From positions 70,699,939 through 70,763,938 of the forward strand of contig CM053272.1 of the NCBI GenBank assembly GCA_028583415.1: a DNA stretch of 64,000 nt, written 5' to 3'. The notes beneath the pieces were generated by a model. The model had not been told where the DNA came from, searched no databases, and was given only the letters and a program-made list of their open reading frames with translations. Within the stretch, counting starts at the first letter, position 1. Each line of letters begins with the position of its first letter. Positions 1 to 11,599 of this stretch are shown here, in pieces. A program made the position numbers and the translations under genes. The DNA comes from Protea cynaroides (Eukaryota > Streptophyta > Magnoliopsida > Proteales > Proteaceae).

Positions 1-664
1 AGTATTTGTTTTGATGGGGGTGATCCACATGGACTAGAGACTCCGTATGTGGGTTGTCTTGAGCTGATGTTTATAGTTTTTTACTTGACTGTAGTTGTTA
101 ATTCATGCATCTTGTATGTGCACATTTGATTTTCTTGCTAAGCTCGGTGGTTGAGCTTACCCTTGTGTACACAAATTCTTTTAGATGCAAGTATGACAGA
201 AAGTGACGCCATGGACATTAGTGACGATGACATTCATGACGAGACGTGCGAGTGTGACGATTGCGTCTATGGATAGACACTTGGATTAATGAATGAACAA
301 TTTAAATTCAGTTTATTTTATTTGGAGTTAGGGGCGTGTTGCCCATTTGAACAATTTACATTTGAAGTATTTATTTATTTACCTACTTATGCATACAATG
401 GTTTGGGGATAATATTATTATAATTATCATTTGAATATTTTAGTAAGTGAACGTTAAGTATTGTAAAACTTCTGCTATAATCTCTGTAGAGACTTTTTAA
501 AATATGATGGTGTGTTTTTATTTATCAGTTCTTATGTGATGCTATTTTTAGTGGTGAATGTTCCATGTAGACGTAATCTTGGAAGGGATTTTCAATGCCC
601 TAAATTAAGAGGTGGAGATCTCGTCTATTCCATAGTACCAATACGTTGGGAACGGCGTGTGACA
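1..664 (+). repeat. 3' part of TE-1 5' LTR
   Basis: Matches the last 660 bases of the LTR ending at 25888 and ends in GTGTGACA at 664, directly before a decayed primer site. Only the end of the LTR is in the window. It contains the small conserved reading frame at 184-276. Confidence 0.85.
184..276 (+). other. LTR mini-ORF, TE-1 5' LTR copy
   Basis: An open frame of 30 codons follows an acceptor-like TTCTTTTAG at 176-184. It is rich in Asp and Glu and ends HDETCECDDCVYG, then TAG. The same frame and ending occur in the 3' LTR (25407-25499). Related endings occur in LTRs of other subfamilies (2573-2694, 28820-28947, 58182-58303). Product unknown. Whether it is translated cannot be told from sequence. 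Confidence 0.5.
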
Positions 665-667
665 AAA

Positions 668-681
668 GTTAGTATTAGAGC
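668..681 (+). other. Decayed primer-binding site of TE-1
   Basis: GTTAGTATTAGAGC lies four bases after the LTR end. It differs by a few transitions from the CTTGGTATCAGAGC form seen intact at 36439-36452. That form is complementary to the 3' end of plant initiator Met tRNA, the usual primer for this lineage. Confidence 0.7.
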
Positions 682-1064
682 ATAGATATGCAACACTTAC
701 TATAAGACCCGTATCAAACTAACTCGGTCTTACCACCTTAAAAAAGGTCTACCCATCATGGCCGAACCAAATAGATCAAGTACGTGAGGGAGATCGCGAT
801 CCTAGGTATTAAACTGACCCAAAAACACTAAAATAAGGGGGAGGGTCGCATACCCAGCAAGGTAGGGTCGGACCCCCCCAGTATAAAAGTCAGACCCTGA
901 GTTTTTAACCGGGGGTCGGACATTTTAAAACCAGGGGTCAACGGGATCTCCGACCCCCTCATCGACCCCCAGTCTGCCGATAGAAATCGTGAATTAGGAA
1001 CTTTTCAAATTTCAATGGGATTCTTTCCTAATCTTAGTAGGACTTATTTTAGGAGTTTCTACTC

Positions 1065-1073
1065 TATAAATAG
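1065..1073 (+). promoter_or_regulatory. TATA box of solo LTR A1
   Basis: TATAAATAG stands about 365 bases into the LTR, followed by AACCCTAATT and a long GA-rich leader, as expected for the U3/R boundary. Corresponding TATA motifs occur in the other LTRs at 43842-43850 (+), 28021-28030 (+), about 6554-6561 (-) and about 62108-62116 (-). Confidence 0.75.
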
Positions 1074-1216
1074 GATGTCCCTAAGCCTCTTTCACTCCTT
1101 TTAGAACCCTAATTGGATTGAGAGAAAGAGAAGAGAAGGAGAAGAGAAAGAGAAGAGAAGGAAAGTGGAGAAGAGGATCAAAGAGAAGGCTTCAAAGGAA
1201 CCAGCCTAATTCTCAG

Positions 1217-2572
1217 GTATGGATACTATCTCCATGTAATTCTACAGACCTTAGAATATATAGTGAAGAGGGAATGATCTAGGAGAGACCCAAATCATCC
1301 ATCCATGTTTAGGTTTTCATGGAAAATCATGGGGGAGATCATAAAAACCATATAGGTGAATGAACTACGGTTCTAGACCATAGAACATGTATGGAATGGA
1401 TTGTAGAAGCAAGCCTAGGACCCCAAACACGAAGGAATGGACTGTAGGATGAAAATTTGACTAAACCCACAGGGGGTCGCACAGGGGTCGATGGCCAATC
1501 GACCCTACCAGACCCTAACAATCGACCCCCAGTGTTCGGGAAGTCCAGAATCTGGGTGGTAGCACCCAAGGTCGATGGAACCTCCGACCCTGGCATCAAC
1601 CCCTAGTTGACAGCATGCTTTTTAAAATCAGAATTAATTCTAATTAAATTCTATGGACTTGATTAGGTCTTCTAGTGATATAATATTGATATTTAGTTGA
1701 TTCTTAAAGCTTGAAAGAGGATCTACGATCAAGCAAAGGTGAGGGAACAAGACCTAAACTAATTGGTTAATAATAAACTATTTTATTCTTGAGTCCAATG
1801 CCATGTTTGAATCGATGCGTGTATGCTTGTTATGTGCATTCAACATGTCATCCAATATTTCTATTATTACTGTTCATGCATATTTAAATTATTGTTTATA
1901 ACATGATGATGATGATGATGATGATAGGGATAGACATGTGAATGTATGTGTGTGGTTGGTGTGCTTGATGCGAGCGAGTATCAGGGGGGTGTCATAGGCC
2001 GGGCCTCAGCACTCTAGCTCTATCTCTAACTCAAGTCTTGTCCACGGACATCGTCGTATTGCCATTATCTTAGCAGAACTATTACATCGTAATGTATAAG
2101 GGGAGGTGGTCTCGGACCGTGTAGTCTCTGACTCTGTCGGGGGGCCTTAGCCCTATCTCTATAGACGTATTGAGGGATGCTGGGGTGAGGCCTTGGATAC
2201 ACTGATTAGAATTAGGATTGGTTAATTGCGAGCCCAGTTTGCAAGCCCTCTTCAGCAGGGGCTTACATGTTGGTATGGGTAGAGTATCAGGGGAAGTGTC
2301 ATAGGCCGGGCCTCAGCACTTTAGTTCTATCTTTATTCCATGATGGGTGCATGTGGGACGACGAGTAACCGGGTTATTTGGGCGGCTTCACACACTCGTG
2401 TATAGAGGTGTGGCGGCCACCTATCCTTTCTATAGCACATTGCAAACTTATTTACCAGACCAAAGATATGAATTGAATGCATGCACATGTTTGTTGCATT
2501 GTTTTGTTTGCTCACTGAGCCATGATGTGTGCTCACCCTTTTGACGTCGAATTTTTTTAATTGATGATGCAG
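1217..2572 (+). other. Intron-like segment in LTR A1
   Basis: The GA-rich leader ends TTCTCAG followed by GTATGG (donor at 1217). The segment ends ATTGATGATGCAG (acceptor at 2571-2572). Length is 1356 bp. Equivalent donors and acceptors stand at the same places in the LTRs of TE-C, TE-A, TE-J, D, E and K, with lengths of 1.31-1.43 kb. Splicing is inferred, not observed. Confidence 0.55.
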
Positions 2573-2694
2573 GTACCACTATTGAAGATTATATGAGTGC
2601 TCTGATGTACGCGTGTGTTGCTGCAATGGAAGCCGAAGACTTAGTGGATACGCATGACTCCTCATGCGAGTGCAACTCATGCGTATTCGATTAG
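2573..2694 (+). other. LTR mini-ORF, A1 copy
   Basis: Begins at the inferred acceptor. Its first codon (Gly) would be completed by the last G of the leader exon. The frame reads GTTIEDYMSALMY, then a stretch ending VDTHDSSCECNSCVFD and TAG, about 40 codons without a stop. The nearest in-frame upstream stop is only two codons into the leader, so in this copy translation would have to begin at the internal Met. Function unknown. Confidence 0.5.
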
Positions 2695-3323
2695 ATTTTT
2701 TATTTAAATTTATTAAGGAAATGTAACTGATATTTTATTTACTTATGTCTCAGTTGATACAACATAATTTGATACTTTATTTATGATTATTACAATTAGA
2801 TTCCTCAGTTCATTTACTATAAGACTTCCGCTATTGTGTATTTATTCTGATTATGGTTGTGGATGTGCATGGTTTTATTTTTAATGGACATAGCCTATTA
2901 GAGATCCTGGTTGAACCGTTGGTTTATTAGCGGTTCATCACACTGTTTTGAATGGTGCAGAATTGGGGTGTGACACTTACTACTAAGATAGCATACATAT
3001 ACAATATAAATAAATAAAGCTGGAATAGGAAGCATAAACTATATGACTATATGGGGGGGGGTAAAAACCATGAATAAGTAGCAAGAAAATAAAAATAAGT
3101 GGAAGTGCATGACATCATATACAAACACAAAAAGTAAACATCTGGTGATCCGAAGTAAATAATGTACTAATGATGGGTCGGCATCCACAAATTGGATCCT
3201 CAACCATCAATATCAAACAAAAATCAATATCCAAATAAACTGTATATAACATCCGGTGAGACAATAGAGACAAACACAATATAACTAGGTATCTGACTCT
3301 TGAGAATCGTAATCTGCCTGACG

Positions 3324-3893
3324 TTAAGGACTGTCTACAGAATAAGTAGCCCTGACCAGAGTCATAGCCTGAAGACGCCTCCAACGAGAGCACTCAGGCC
3401 TAGCTATCGCTGTAGCCACAACGTCATCAGTAATCCGCAGAATGATATCCATAGAAGTCAGTGCTAAACTCAAAAAAGCAACCTCATTCCTCTTAGCCTC
3501 TTCTAAACTCTGAAACTGGATGATACTCCGCTCTACTATAATCACCCTTTGCTCCACACCAGTGATGTTCTGTAACATCCTCCTCTTATGAGTATTTAGT
3601 CTGGTCTGGAGGGAGCACTGATGATCACCTAGTGCAGCAACCAAAGACCAAGCATCAGCTAGCAAATCATGTAACTCAATGAACTCTGAAGCCCTAGCCT
3701 GAGGAACTACCACTATTGGAATCTCATCACCACCTGCAGCATGTGATGAACTCTCTTGCTCATCATCAGCAGAATCAGCCTCATCCTCTGTAACTGGCAC
3801 TAATGGTGCCTCCTCACTAGCGTCCACATGTGGGAGAAGCATCTCCACTACCCCTAGGAATGGCTAGCTCATCTTCAGAAGAAGAGGAAGATA
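3324..3893 (-). pseudogene. Antisense gene of TE-1, C-terminal part only
   Basis: On the minus strand, 174 codons stay open (3848-3324). They are preceded, after one frame change, by a Ser/Glu-rich SSSSEDELAIPRG segment that parallels the ISDEELEA stretch in the TE-C and TE-J copies. The open part is acidic at first and then helical and coiled-coil-like. The N-terminal domain present in the other copies is missing because the sequence is broken at 3894 by solo LTR D. The product is the family described at 33368-34611. Confidence 0.6.
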
Positions 3894-4559
3894 TGGCAAC
3901 CCTAATTCTGGACTAACTAGTGGTGTGATGAACCATCATAAGAACCAACGGTTCAAACCAGGATCTCGCAAGACCATGCCAATAATCCAAACCAAATACA
4001 CATTCCACAATAATAATTAGAGTAAATAAATAAATAACAAAAGTTTTCTTAATAATGAACTGAGGTCTAATATGATAAATAAATATTTAACATGTTATCT
4101 CCAAGTAACCAAAACATATTTAATATATATTACAAGTATCAAAATATAAAAGTTAACCACTAAATGTAATCATAATTGAAACACTCGCTTGACGAGTCTT
4201 ATTCATCCTCCACAACTTGCATACCATAGCCGCCACTTGTCTATACGTTGGCGCATCGATATAATCTTCGATAGTAACACCTGCATCAAAAACTAAAAAG
4301 AATTACGTACGCGAGGTTTAACTCTCCAACCTGAGCTCAGTGAGTGAACAAAACAATGCAACAAACATATGCATGCATTCAATTCATATCTTTGGTCTGG
4401 TTTTTAAGTTTGTAATGTGCTATAAAAATGTTTGGAGGCCCTCGCACCTCTATATAAGAGTGTGTAAATCCACCCAATGGATCAAACACCATTGCCATCC
4501 CACATGCACCCACCGTGGAATAGAGATAGGGCAAAAGTGTTCGGATCACATACCACTAA

Positions 4560-6461
4560 TGTCACACCCCAATTCTGGACTAACCAGAATGGTGTGATGA
4601 ACCGTCAATAAACCAACGGTTCAGCCAGGATCTCGCATAGGCTATGCCAACCATGTTAAACCAAAACACATTCCACATTAATCAGAGATAATAAAGTAAA
4701 TAGCGGAAGTCTTATTAATAATGAACTGAGGTCTAATCATGATAAATAATTAATATTTCAGTTATCTTCAAGTAACAAAAACATAATTTAATACATATTA
4801 CAAATATCCAAATACGAAAGTTAAACACTAAGAATATCCATAGTTGAAACGCTTGCTTAACGAATCATAATAGTCCTCCACAGCTTGCTCATCCATAGCC
4901 GCCACCTATTTATATGTTGGCGTGTCGACATAATCTTCAACCGTAAAACCTGCAACATCAGAAGCTAAAAAGAATTGCACGTGCGAGGGTCAGCTCTTCA
5001 ACTTGAGCTCAGTGAGTAAACAAAACAATGCAACAAACATATGCATGCATTCAATTCATATCTTTGGTCTAGTTTATAAGTTTGCAATGTGCTATAGAAA
5101 GGTTTGGTGGCCGCTGCACCTCTATATACGAGTGTGTGAATCTGCTCAATGGATCAAACACCATTTTCGTCCCACATGCACCCACCATGGAATAGAGATA
5201 GAGCTAAAGTATCCGGATCAAACACCGCCAACACTTCCCCTGATGCCCTACCCATACCAACACATAAGTCCTGCTGGCGAGGGCTTGCAAACTAGGGTTG
5301 CAACTAACCAATCCTAATGCCAAATAGTGTATCCAAGGCCTTACCCCAGCATCCCTCAATACGTCCATAGAGATAGAGCTAAGGCCCTCTGGCAAAGTCA
5401 GAGACCACACGGTCCGAGACCACCTCCCCTGATGCCCTACGACATAATAGTTCTACTAAGGTAATGGCGATACGACGATGTTAGTGGGCAAAACTTGAGT
5501 AGAGATAGAGCTAGAGTCTGGTGACAAGGACGAAGACCACCATGCCACGTCCTCCCCCTGATGCTCCACTCACATCCAACACACCAATCACACACATACA
5601 TTCACATACCTATTCCTAACATCATCATCATCATGTTATAAATAAACAAAATTAAATATGCATGAACAGTAATAGCAGAAATATTGGATGACATGTAAGA
5701 TGCACATTACAAGCATACAAGCATAAAATCAATCATGGCATTGGACTCAATAAAAATAAACAGTTTGTTATTAACTAATTAGTTTAGGTCTTGTTCCCTC
5801 ACCTTTGATCGATGTTTGTTCCTCTCCTTATTCCTCTCCCAAGCTTTTGGAAGTCACTTTGAATCTATTAGGATCTTAAACAATTAATGTATGTAAGTTA
5901 GGGTTCAGGTTTACCAAGTTATAGTAGTCAAAAACCTTGTTTGGTCTTAAAATATGCTTGCTGTTTTCCTACGGTCGATGCTATGGTAGCAATATATGCT
6001 ACCGTAGGACCTACGATCGATACCCTATGGTCGCATTACATGCGACCATAGCTGCGATCGTATGTTTCCTGAATTCTTCCTGAATGGTGTGGTCGATACT
6101 TTCTCATCCTATGGTCGACCATAGTTGCGACCATACATAGTTTGGTTGATTTTTACTTCTCACATGAGTTCCTCCTCTTGGATCATCAATGGGGTTCCCC
6201 TAATGATCATTCTAAGTCCAATATTCTTAGTTTATCCCTCATACATTAACCCTAACCTATTCTCTATGGTTTTTCTTAGAAATTCCATAACCAAAATCGT
6301 TACATTAGATTCAACACATCAACTTGATGGAAAGGAACCTATCCTATCTAATCTATCCTATAGAGTCAACTCCATACCTTAAGCTTGTTGTATAAAGATA
6401 GAACTCTTCTCTGCAAACCTTCCTCTCAGCCTTCTTCTTCAAATCTCCTTCTCCTTTTCTT

Positions 6462-6494
<33 letters not shown>

Positions 6495-6985
6495 CTTAGG
6501 TTTAGAGTTTCAATTTGGGTTCTAAAAGAGTGAGAAAGGCTAAGGAACGTCCCTTATATAGAGGAAAAACCTCCATATAAAGTCCTCTTTCAATTAGGAA
6601 AGAGTCCTCCTCAAATTAGGAAAGTTTCCTAAACAAGGAGTCGATTCTGGGTTCCTACAGTCCATCATATGATCGCATAAACCATTGACCGTACCACCAA
6701 GACATGCGATCGTAGGTCCATGGTCTCACTAAGGTTGACCATAGGTGCGACCGTAGCCCCCAAACATGCCACCATAGGTCCAAAATTTACTGGTTTTTAG
6801 TTTTTTAACTGTTTGCTTCCATACAAACTTAACCAGTCAACCATAACAACTAAATTTGACTTGTGACTTACCTCATCTTGTGGTTTCTTCATATAATTGG
6901 TTTACTTGAGCCAATTATGATGGGAAGATTGATCACGACATGAGAACGTAAGGTTAGACCGGGTTCGTGGCGTGCGGGTCTTACA
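4560..6985 (-). mobile_element. Solo LTR E, minus strand, TSD ACTAA
   Basis: Reads TGTCACACCCCAATTCTGG at 4560 through GCGGGTCTTACA ending at 6985, the reverse complement of a complete 2426-bp LTR. Perfect duplications ACTAA stand at 4555-4559 and 6986-6990, inside LTR D. It carries a TATA motif near 6554-6561, a CT-rich strand (GA-rich leader on the minus strand) near 6420-6500, a donor AAG/GTATGG at 6377 and an acceptor at 4950. The mini-ORF is damaged. Confidence 0.94.
4950..6377 (-). other. Intron-like segment in LTR E
   Basis: Minus-strand donor CTTAAG/GTATGG at 6377 and acceptor GATGTTGCAG at 4950, 1428 bp. Contains the GACCATA-rich word block at about 5965-6145 and three copies of the TATCAGGGG...CTCTATCTCTAT module. 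Inferred from comparison with the other LTRs. Confidence 0.5.
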
Positions 6986-7859
6986 ACTAACACTTCCCCT
7001 GATACCCTACCCATACCAATACGTAAGCCTCTGCTGGCTAGGGCTTGCAAACTGGGTTCGCAACTAACCAATCCTAATGTCATCCAGTGTATCTAAGGCC
7101 TCACCCCAGCATCCCTTAATACATCCATAGAGATAGAACTAAGGCCCCTCGACAAAGTCAAAGACTACATGGTCCAGAACCACCTCCCCTGATGCCCTAC
7201 GACATAATAGTTCTGCTAAAGTAATGGCGATATGATGATGTCAGTGGGCAAGACTTGAGTAGAGATAGAGCTATAGTCCGGTGACCAGGATGAACCACAA
7301 TGTCACGTTCTCCCCCTGATGCTCCACTCGCATCCAACACACTAACCACACACACACAATCACATGCCTATTCCTAGCATCATCATCATCATGTTATAAA
7401 TAGACAAAAGTAAATATGCATGGGTGTAAGGACAAAGATGGAAATTTTGGAAGTCGCCACCTAGATTAATGTCTAGGACCTTAGAAATGTAAAATCTCAC
7501 CCCAAGGTAAGACTTCAATTGACTCATGACCCTTAGATTGGATTTCTGGTCCATCAGAGATTGGGTAAGCGTCAGGTTACGATTATGGGAAGGGGTTAGG
7601 CACCCAAACCGCCCTATCAAAATCGGTCTCCTATGCCTTTCGTATGCTAGCCTCTATCTGTTAAATCGAACCAAACCAAGTGGTTTGATATCATTGAACC
7701 GAATCTGTATCCATCAGATTGCCTATGTATTACGGAATTATTCTGAAAATCAGGTTCACCATCGTAGTTCAGGTATGATTAAAGTTTATGATTGTAATTT
7801 ATGCTTGTGCATGATTAAGTTCTTTGTTTAAGTTGAAATTTATGCTTGAAAGGTTGAGA

Positions 7860-8480
7860 AAACCCTATGGGTTAGGATCTGGATAGTCTATGTGGACTGA
7901 TAGATAGTCTTAGTGGATCTATGGATAACCCTATTTGGATCAAAATGTGGGTAAATATCCTAGTGGATCTATGGATAGTCCTAGTAGACTAAGGTTTGGA
8001 TCCGAATTTGGGTTTCTCCCAAATGGCCTACGTATCCTTGGGTTTGCCCTAGGAATCAGAATCTGCGTAGTTCAAATCAGGGTGGATATCCTAGTAGATC
8101 TATGAATAGTCTGAGTGGACTAAGGTGTGGATCCGAATTTGGGTTTCTCCCAAATGGCATACGTATCCTAAGGTTTGCCCTAGGAATCAGAATCCACGTA
8201 GTTCGGATTGATGGGTGGATATCCTAGTGGATCAATGGATATTCTGAGTGGACTAAGGTGTGGATCCGAATTTGTGATTCTCCCAAATGGCCTACGTATC
8301 CTAGGGTTTGCCCTAGGAATCAGAATCCGCATAGTTCGGGTTGGTGGGTGGATATCCTAGTGGATCTATGGATAGTCCGAGTGGACTAAGGTGTGGATCC
8401 GAATTTAGGATTCTCCCAAATGGCCTACGTATCCTAGGGTTTGCCCTAGGAATCAGAATCCACGTAGTTCGGGTTGATGG
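7860..8480. repeat. 133-bp tandem repeat in LTR of F
   Basis: About four and a half units. The marker GGTGGATATCCTAGT recurs at about 7950, 8081, 8214 and 8347 with spacings of 131-133. Units share GATCCGAATTTGGG and CCCAAATGGCCTACGTATCC with small differences. Confidence 0.9.
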
Positions 8481-8559
8481 CAGAAAAAATAAAAAGAATA
8501 AGACAGAAGAGAAGCTTACCTGAGTTGCAGGAGTTTCCCTCCTTGCTGCTCTTGCTATT

Positions 8560-8728
8560 TCTCCTTCTCTTCTCAGTTCTCCTCTCTCTCTCGGCCCCTT
8601 TTTTTCCTTTTCTTTTTTTTTCTCCCCCTTCTCTTCTCGGTTCTCCCTTCCTCTTCCTTTTTTTCTTTTTTTTATTCTTCCTCTCCACCCCACTCTCTCT
8701 CTTTCTTGATTCTCTCTTCTTTCCCTCC

Positions 8729-8775
<47 letters not shown>

Positions 8776-9210
8776 TTTGGTTTCTCTGCACCGCCCTCCT
8801 CCTTCTCGTTTCTTCTCCTCTTCTTTTCTCATTTTTCTCCCCCCTTTTTTATTTTTGGCTTTTTTATCATCTTCTACCGCTCTCTCTCTCTCTCTACCCA
8901 TCTCGATTTCTTTCCCCACTCTCCTCGGGTCCGCCCCCTCCATCTCGATTTCTTCCCTTTTATTTTCAATCTCAATCCCTTCTCCTCTTTTCCCTTCGAT
9001 CTCCGTATCTCCTCTCAATCTTTTTGCTTTTTTTTCTTTCTGCAATTAGTCAATCTTGATCTCCCCCCTTCTCTCTCTCGGATCCCCTTCTTAATCTCTG
9101 CCTCCCTTTCCTTTTCTTGGACTCCCTCAATCTCTCAATCTCTTTCTGATTTTTCTTTACTTTTCTCGATCTCAAATTCTTTCCCTTTTCTTTTCCAATC
9201 GGATCTTATT
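8560..9210. repeat. Pyrimidine-rich tract with (CT)n microsatellite
   Basis: The plus strand is almost entirely C and T for 650 bases, with an uninterrupted CT run at about 8733-8771. The long open frames seen here on both strands are products of this composition, not genes. On the minus strand this would be a GA-rich leader, like the leaders downstream of the TATA boxes in the Tekay-type LTRs. Confidence 0.85.
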
Positions 9211-9219
9211 TGCTTTGCT

Positions 9220-9370
9220 TTTTTTTATATATAAAATATATATATAAATATATAATATATTAATATTAATATATATAATATAATATACATATAAGACATA
9301 TGTATATATATTATATGATATATTATAATATATTATAAATTATATAAACATATAAATAATATATATAAGA
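9220..9370. repeat. AT-rich stretch in LTR of F
   Basis: A near-pure A/T segment of TATATAA-like words. If the element is minus-oriented it lies just upstream of the GA-rich leader, where a promoter would be expected. It cannot be resolved to a single TATA box. Confidence 0.6.
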
Positions 9371-9539
9371 GAAATACATGTATATGTGCCGACATGAATT
9401 GGTTCGGATTGACAAGGATTGACTGGGGTGGGCCAAGACTAGCTTGGGTTGAGCTGAGTTGACTGGATTGACTGGAATTAACTGGGTTTTCTCCCTCTAT
9501 TATTTCATGGGCATTTCCGCTGTCATTCTGCACGGAATT

Positions 9540-10290
9540 TTCTGATAGCCCTTATTCCAAATTTTCTACGTTCACTTTGTAGAACACTAAAAATGAGGAA
9601 TAATGGAACTTGAATCATCACATTTGAAAATAAAATGGTCAATCTATAAATTTTTGAAGTTTAAGCAAGTCAATTATCAATAATTTGGCTGACCATTCCG
9701 CATGGGATCCTTTGGAGACTCCTACCAGAAATTCTTTACATCCACTTTGTAGAGTACTAAAAATGGAACATAATAAAACTGAAATCGCCTTATTTGGATA
9801 TGGGGTGACCAAAATATGAATTGCCAAAGGTTAAATGACCATTTCCATGTGTAATTTTGCATGGGATCCTTCGGAGACTTCTACCTGGGATTTTTCACGT
9901 CCACTTTGTAGAACATCATAAATGAAGAATAATGGCCTTGGAATCATCTGAATCCGACGTAGAACAAAAAAGATATGAAGCTTTGAAGTTCTAACGATAA
10001 TTTTGCATGAAAATTTGCATGGGGCCCACTGGTGACTTTTACCCGGTTTTTTCACGTCCACTTTGTGGAACATCATAAAAGAAGAATAATGGCCTTGGAA
10101 TCATCTGAATTCGACGTAGAACAGAAAAGATATGAAGCTTTGAAGTTCTAACGATAATTTTGCATGAAAGCTTGCATGGGGTCGGCTGGTGACTTCTACT
10201 TGGGATTTTTCACGTCCACATTGAAGAGGACAAAAAATAAGGAATATTGGCCTTTGAATGATCTGATTCCGATATCAGATGACCCAAATA
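9540..10290. repeat. 158-bp tandem repeat in LTR of F
   Basis: The phrase CACGTCCACTTTGTAGAACA, or a variant, recurs at about 9567, 9737, 9896, 10053 and 10211, with spacings of 157-170. Each unit also holds a TTTTGCATG and a GAATAATGGCCTTGGAATCA block. Three units of the same repeat are in the other LTR (16908, 17066, 17224). Confidence 0.9.
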
Positions 10291-10779
10291 TGATGTCTTG
10301 AAGTTTGCATGAGAATGCATGCATGATACGATAATTACGTAAATGCCCCTGCACTTTCAAACTGTGATATCTTCCTTGTTTGAAGTCAGAATTTGATGAT
10401 TCCAGTCTCATTTCGAAGATAATTTCACAACCTATTCATCTAAGTAGATAATAGCCCATGACCCTGCTGTAGGGTTCAGTGGAGAATCACAAATCTTTGG
10501 GTTAAAGGTCGGAAACCTGCCATATTGATTCACTTATGCAGAGGGTGGCAAAAATGGGGTGCTTACAGATGCCCCTCTTTAGCTGAGATTGTTATCAATT
10601 GAAGGCTGAAGATAAAAGAACCACATTTTTGGGATATGAGTGAGATTGTTTATTGGGCTGCACTTAGGGTAATTCATCCTAAACTGCCTACGCATTCTAA
10701 GGGTGTCCTAGAAATCAAGCCCAGAACGTAGTTCGACTAGCAAGAATGTTTGCTCTTCTTGGAAAATTGATGATTGTTC

Positions 10780-11500
10780 TTCTTGTATGAAGCTAGGCTG
10801 TGAATACAAGGTTCATTTGTAGGCTGGAAACCTCTTCTTCCTGAGGTGAAACTCATGATGCAAGGTACAAGCGGGCTCGAACCCGGCTTGATCCATTTGT
10901 AGGCTGATAAACCTCTTCTTGTATGAAGCTAGGCTGTGAATACAAGGCTCATTTATAGGCTGGGATCCTCTTCTTGCTGAGGTGAAACTCACGATGCAAG
11001 GTATGTGCGGGCTTAGACCCGGCTTGATCCATTTGTAGGCTGATAAACCTCTTCTTGTACGAAGCTAAGCTGTGAATACAAGGCTCATTTGTAGGCTGGG
11101 AACCTCTTCTTGTTGAGATGGAACTCATGATGCATGGTATTCGCGGGCTTGAACCCGGCTTGATCCATTTGTAGGCTGATAAACCTCTTCTTGTACGGAG
11201 CTAGGCTGTGAATACAAGGCTCATTTATAGGCTAGGAACCTCTTCTTGCGGAGGTGGAACTCATGATGCAAGGTATGTGCGGGCTTGAACCCGGCTTGAT
11301 CCATTTGTAGGCTGATAAACCTCTTCTTGTACGGAGCTAGGCTGTGAATACAAGCTCATTTATAGGCTAGGAACCTCTTCTTGCTGAGGTGGAACTCATG
11401 ATGCAAGGTATGTGCGGGCTTGGACCCGGCTTGATCCATTTGTAGGCTGATAAACCTCTTCTTGTATGAAGCTAGGCTGTGAATACAAGGTTGATTTGTA
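10780..11500. repeat. 136-bp tandem repeat inside F
   Basis: About five units. CTTGATCCATTTGTAGGCTG recurs at 10887, 11023, 11159, 11295 and 11430, so the period is 135-136. Each unit carries GCTAGGCTGTGAATACAAGG and an ACCCGGCTTGATCC block. Confidence 0.93.
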
Positions 11501-11599
11501 TGAGCTTGGGCTCGGCTTTGATATGTCTGGATGTAAGACTTGATGTGTTTTCTTTGATTGAACTAAGGCTCTTTTGATTGAGATTCTGAGATTGATTTT

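Larger units (their letters stand above)
701..2975 (+). mobile_element. Solo LTR A1 (Tekay-type), TSD CTTAC
   Basis: Runs from TATAAGACCC (TGTAAGACCC with one change) to GGGGTGTGACA, 2275 bp. It is flanked by perfect five-base duplications CTTAC at 696-700 and 2976-2980. No internal region is attached, so this is a solo LTR left by recombination between the two LTRs of a full element. It sits between the primer site of TE-1 and TE-1's antisense gene. It carries a clear TATA box, leader, intron-like stretch and the mini-ORF. Confidence 0.93.
7425..10567 (-). repeat. Full-length LTR of element F
   Basis: 3143 bp, bounded by TG...CA-type ends TGTAAGGAC and GTGCTTACA. Made of several distinct parts in order: 133-bp repeats, a pyrimidine-rich stretch, an AT-rich stretch and 158-bp repeats. 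The part 9789-10567 is shared with the other LTR. Confidence 0.8.

Noticed and set aside
2347..2544. Similar short frames on both strands at 2333-2544, 4340-4597 and 5003-5317 (QNNATNMCMHSIHIFGL type)
   Set aside because: They are the same segment of the LTR intron in different LTR copies, partly antisense to each other. No sign that they are translated, and the mini-ORF further on is the better-conserved frame.
8446..9059. Overlapping open frames of 117-199 codons on both strands, Arg/Glu/Lys-rich or Ser/Leu/Phe-rich
   Set aside because: They arise from the CT-rich strand and its complement. Such tracts rarely contain stops, and no domain or start context supports a gene.
10196..10411. 71-codon minus-strand frame that recurs at 17209-17424
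   Set aside because: It lies in the LTR shared by both ends of F, so its recurrence is LTR duplication, not gene conservation.
7425..10567. Tandem arrays in F as a CRISPR-like array
   Set aside because: Units are adjacent and whole-unit similar, without unique spacers; plant nuclear context.
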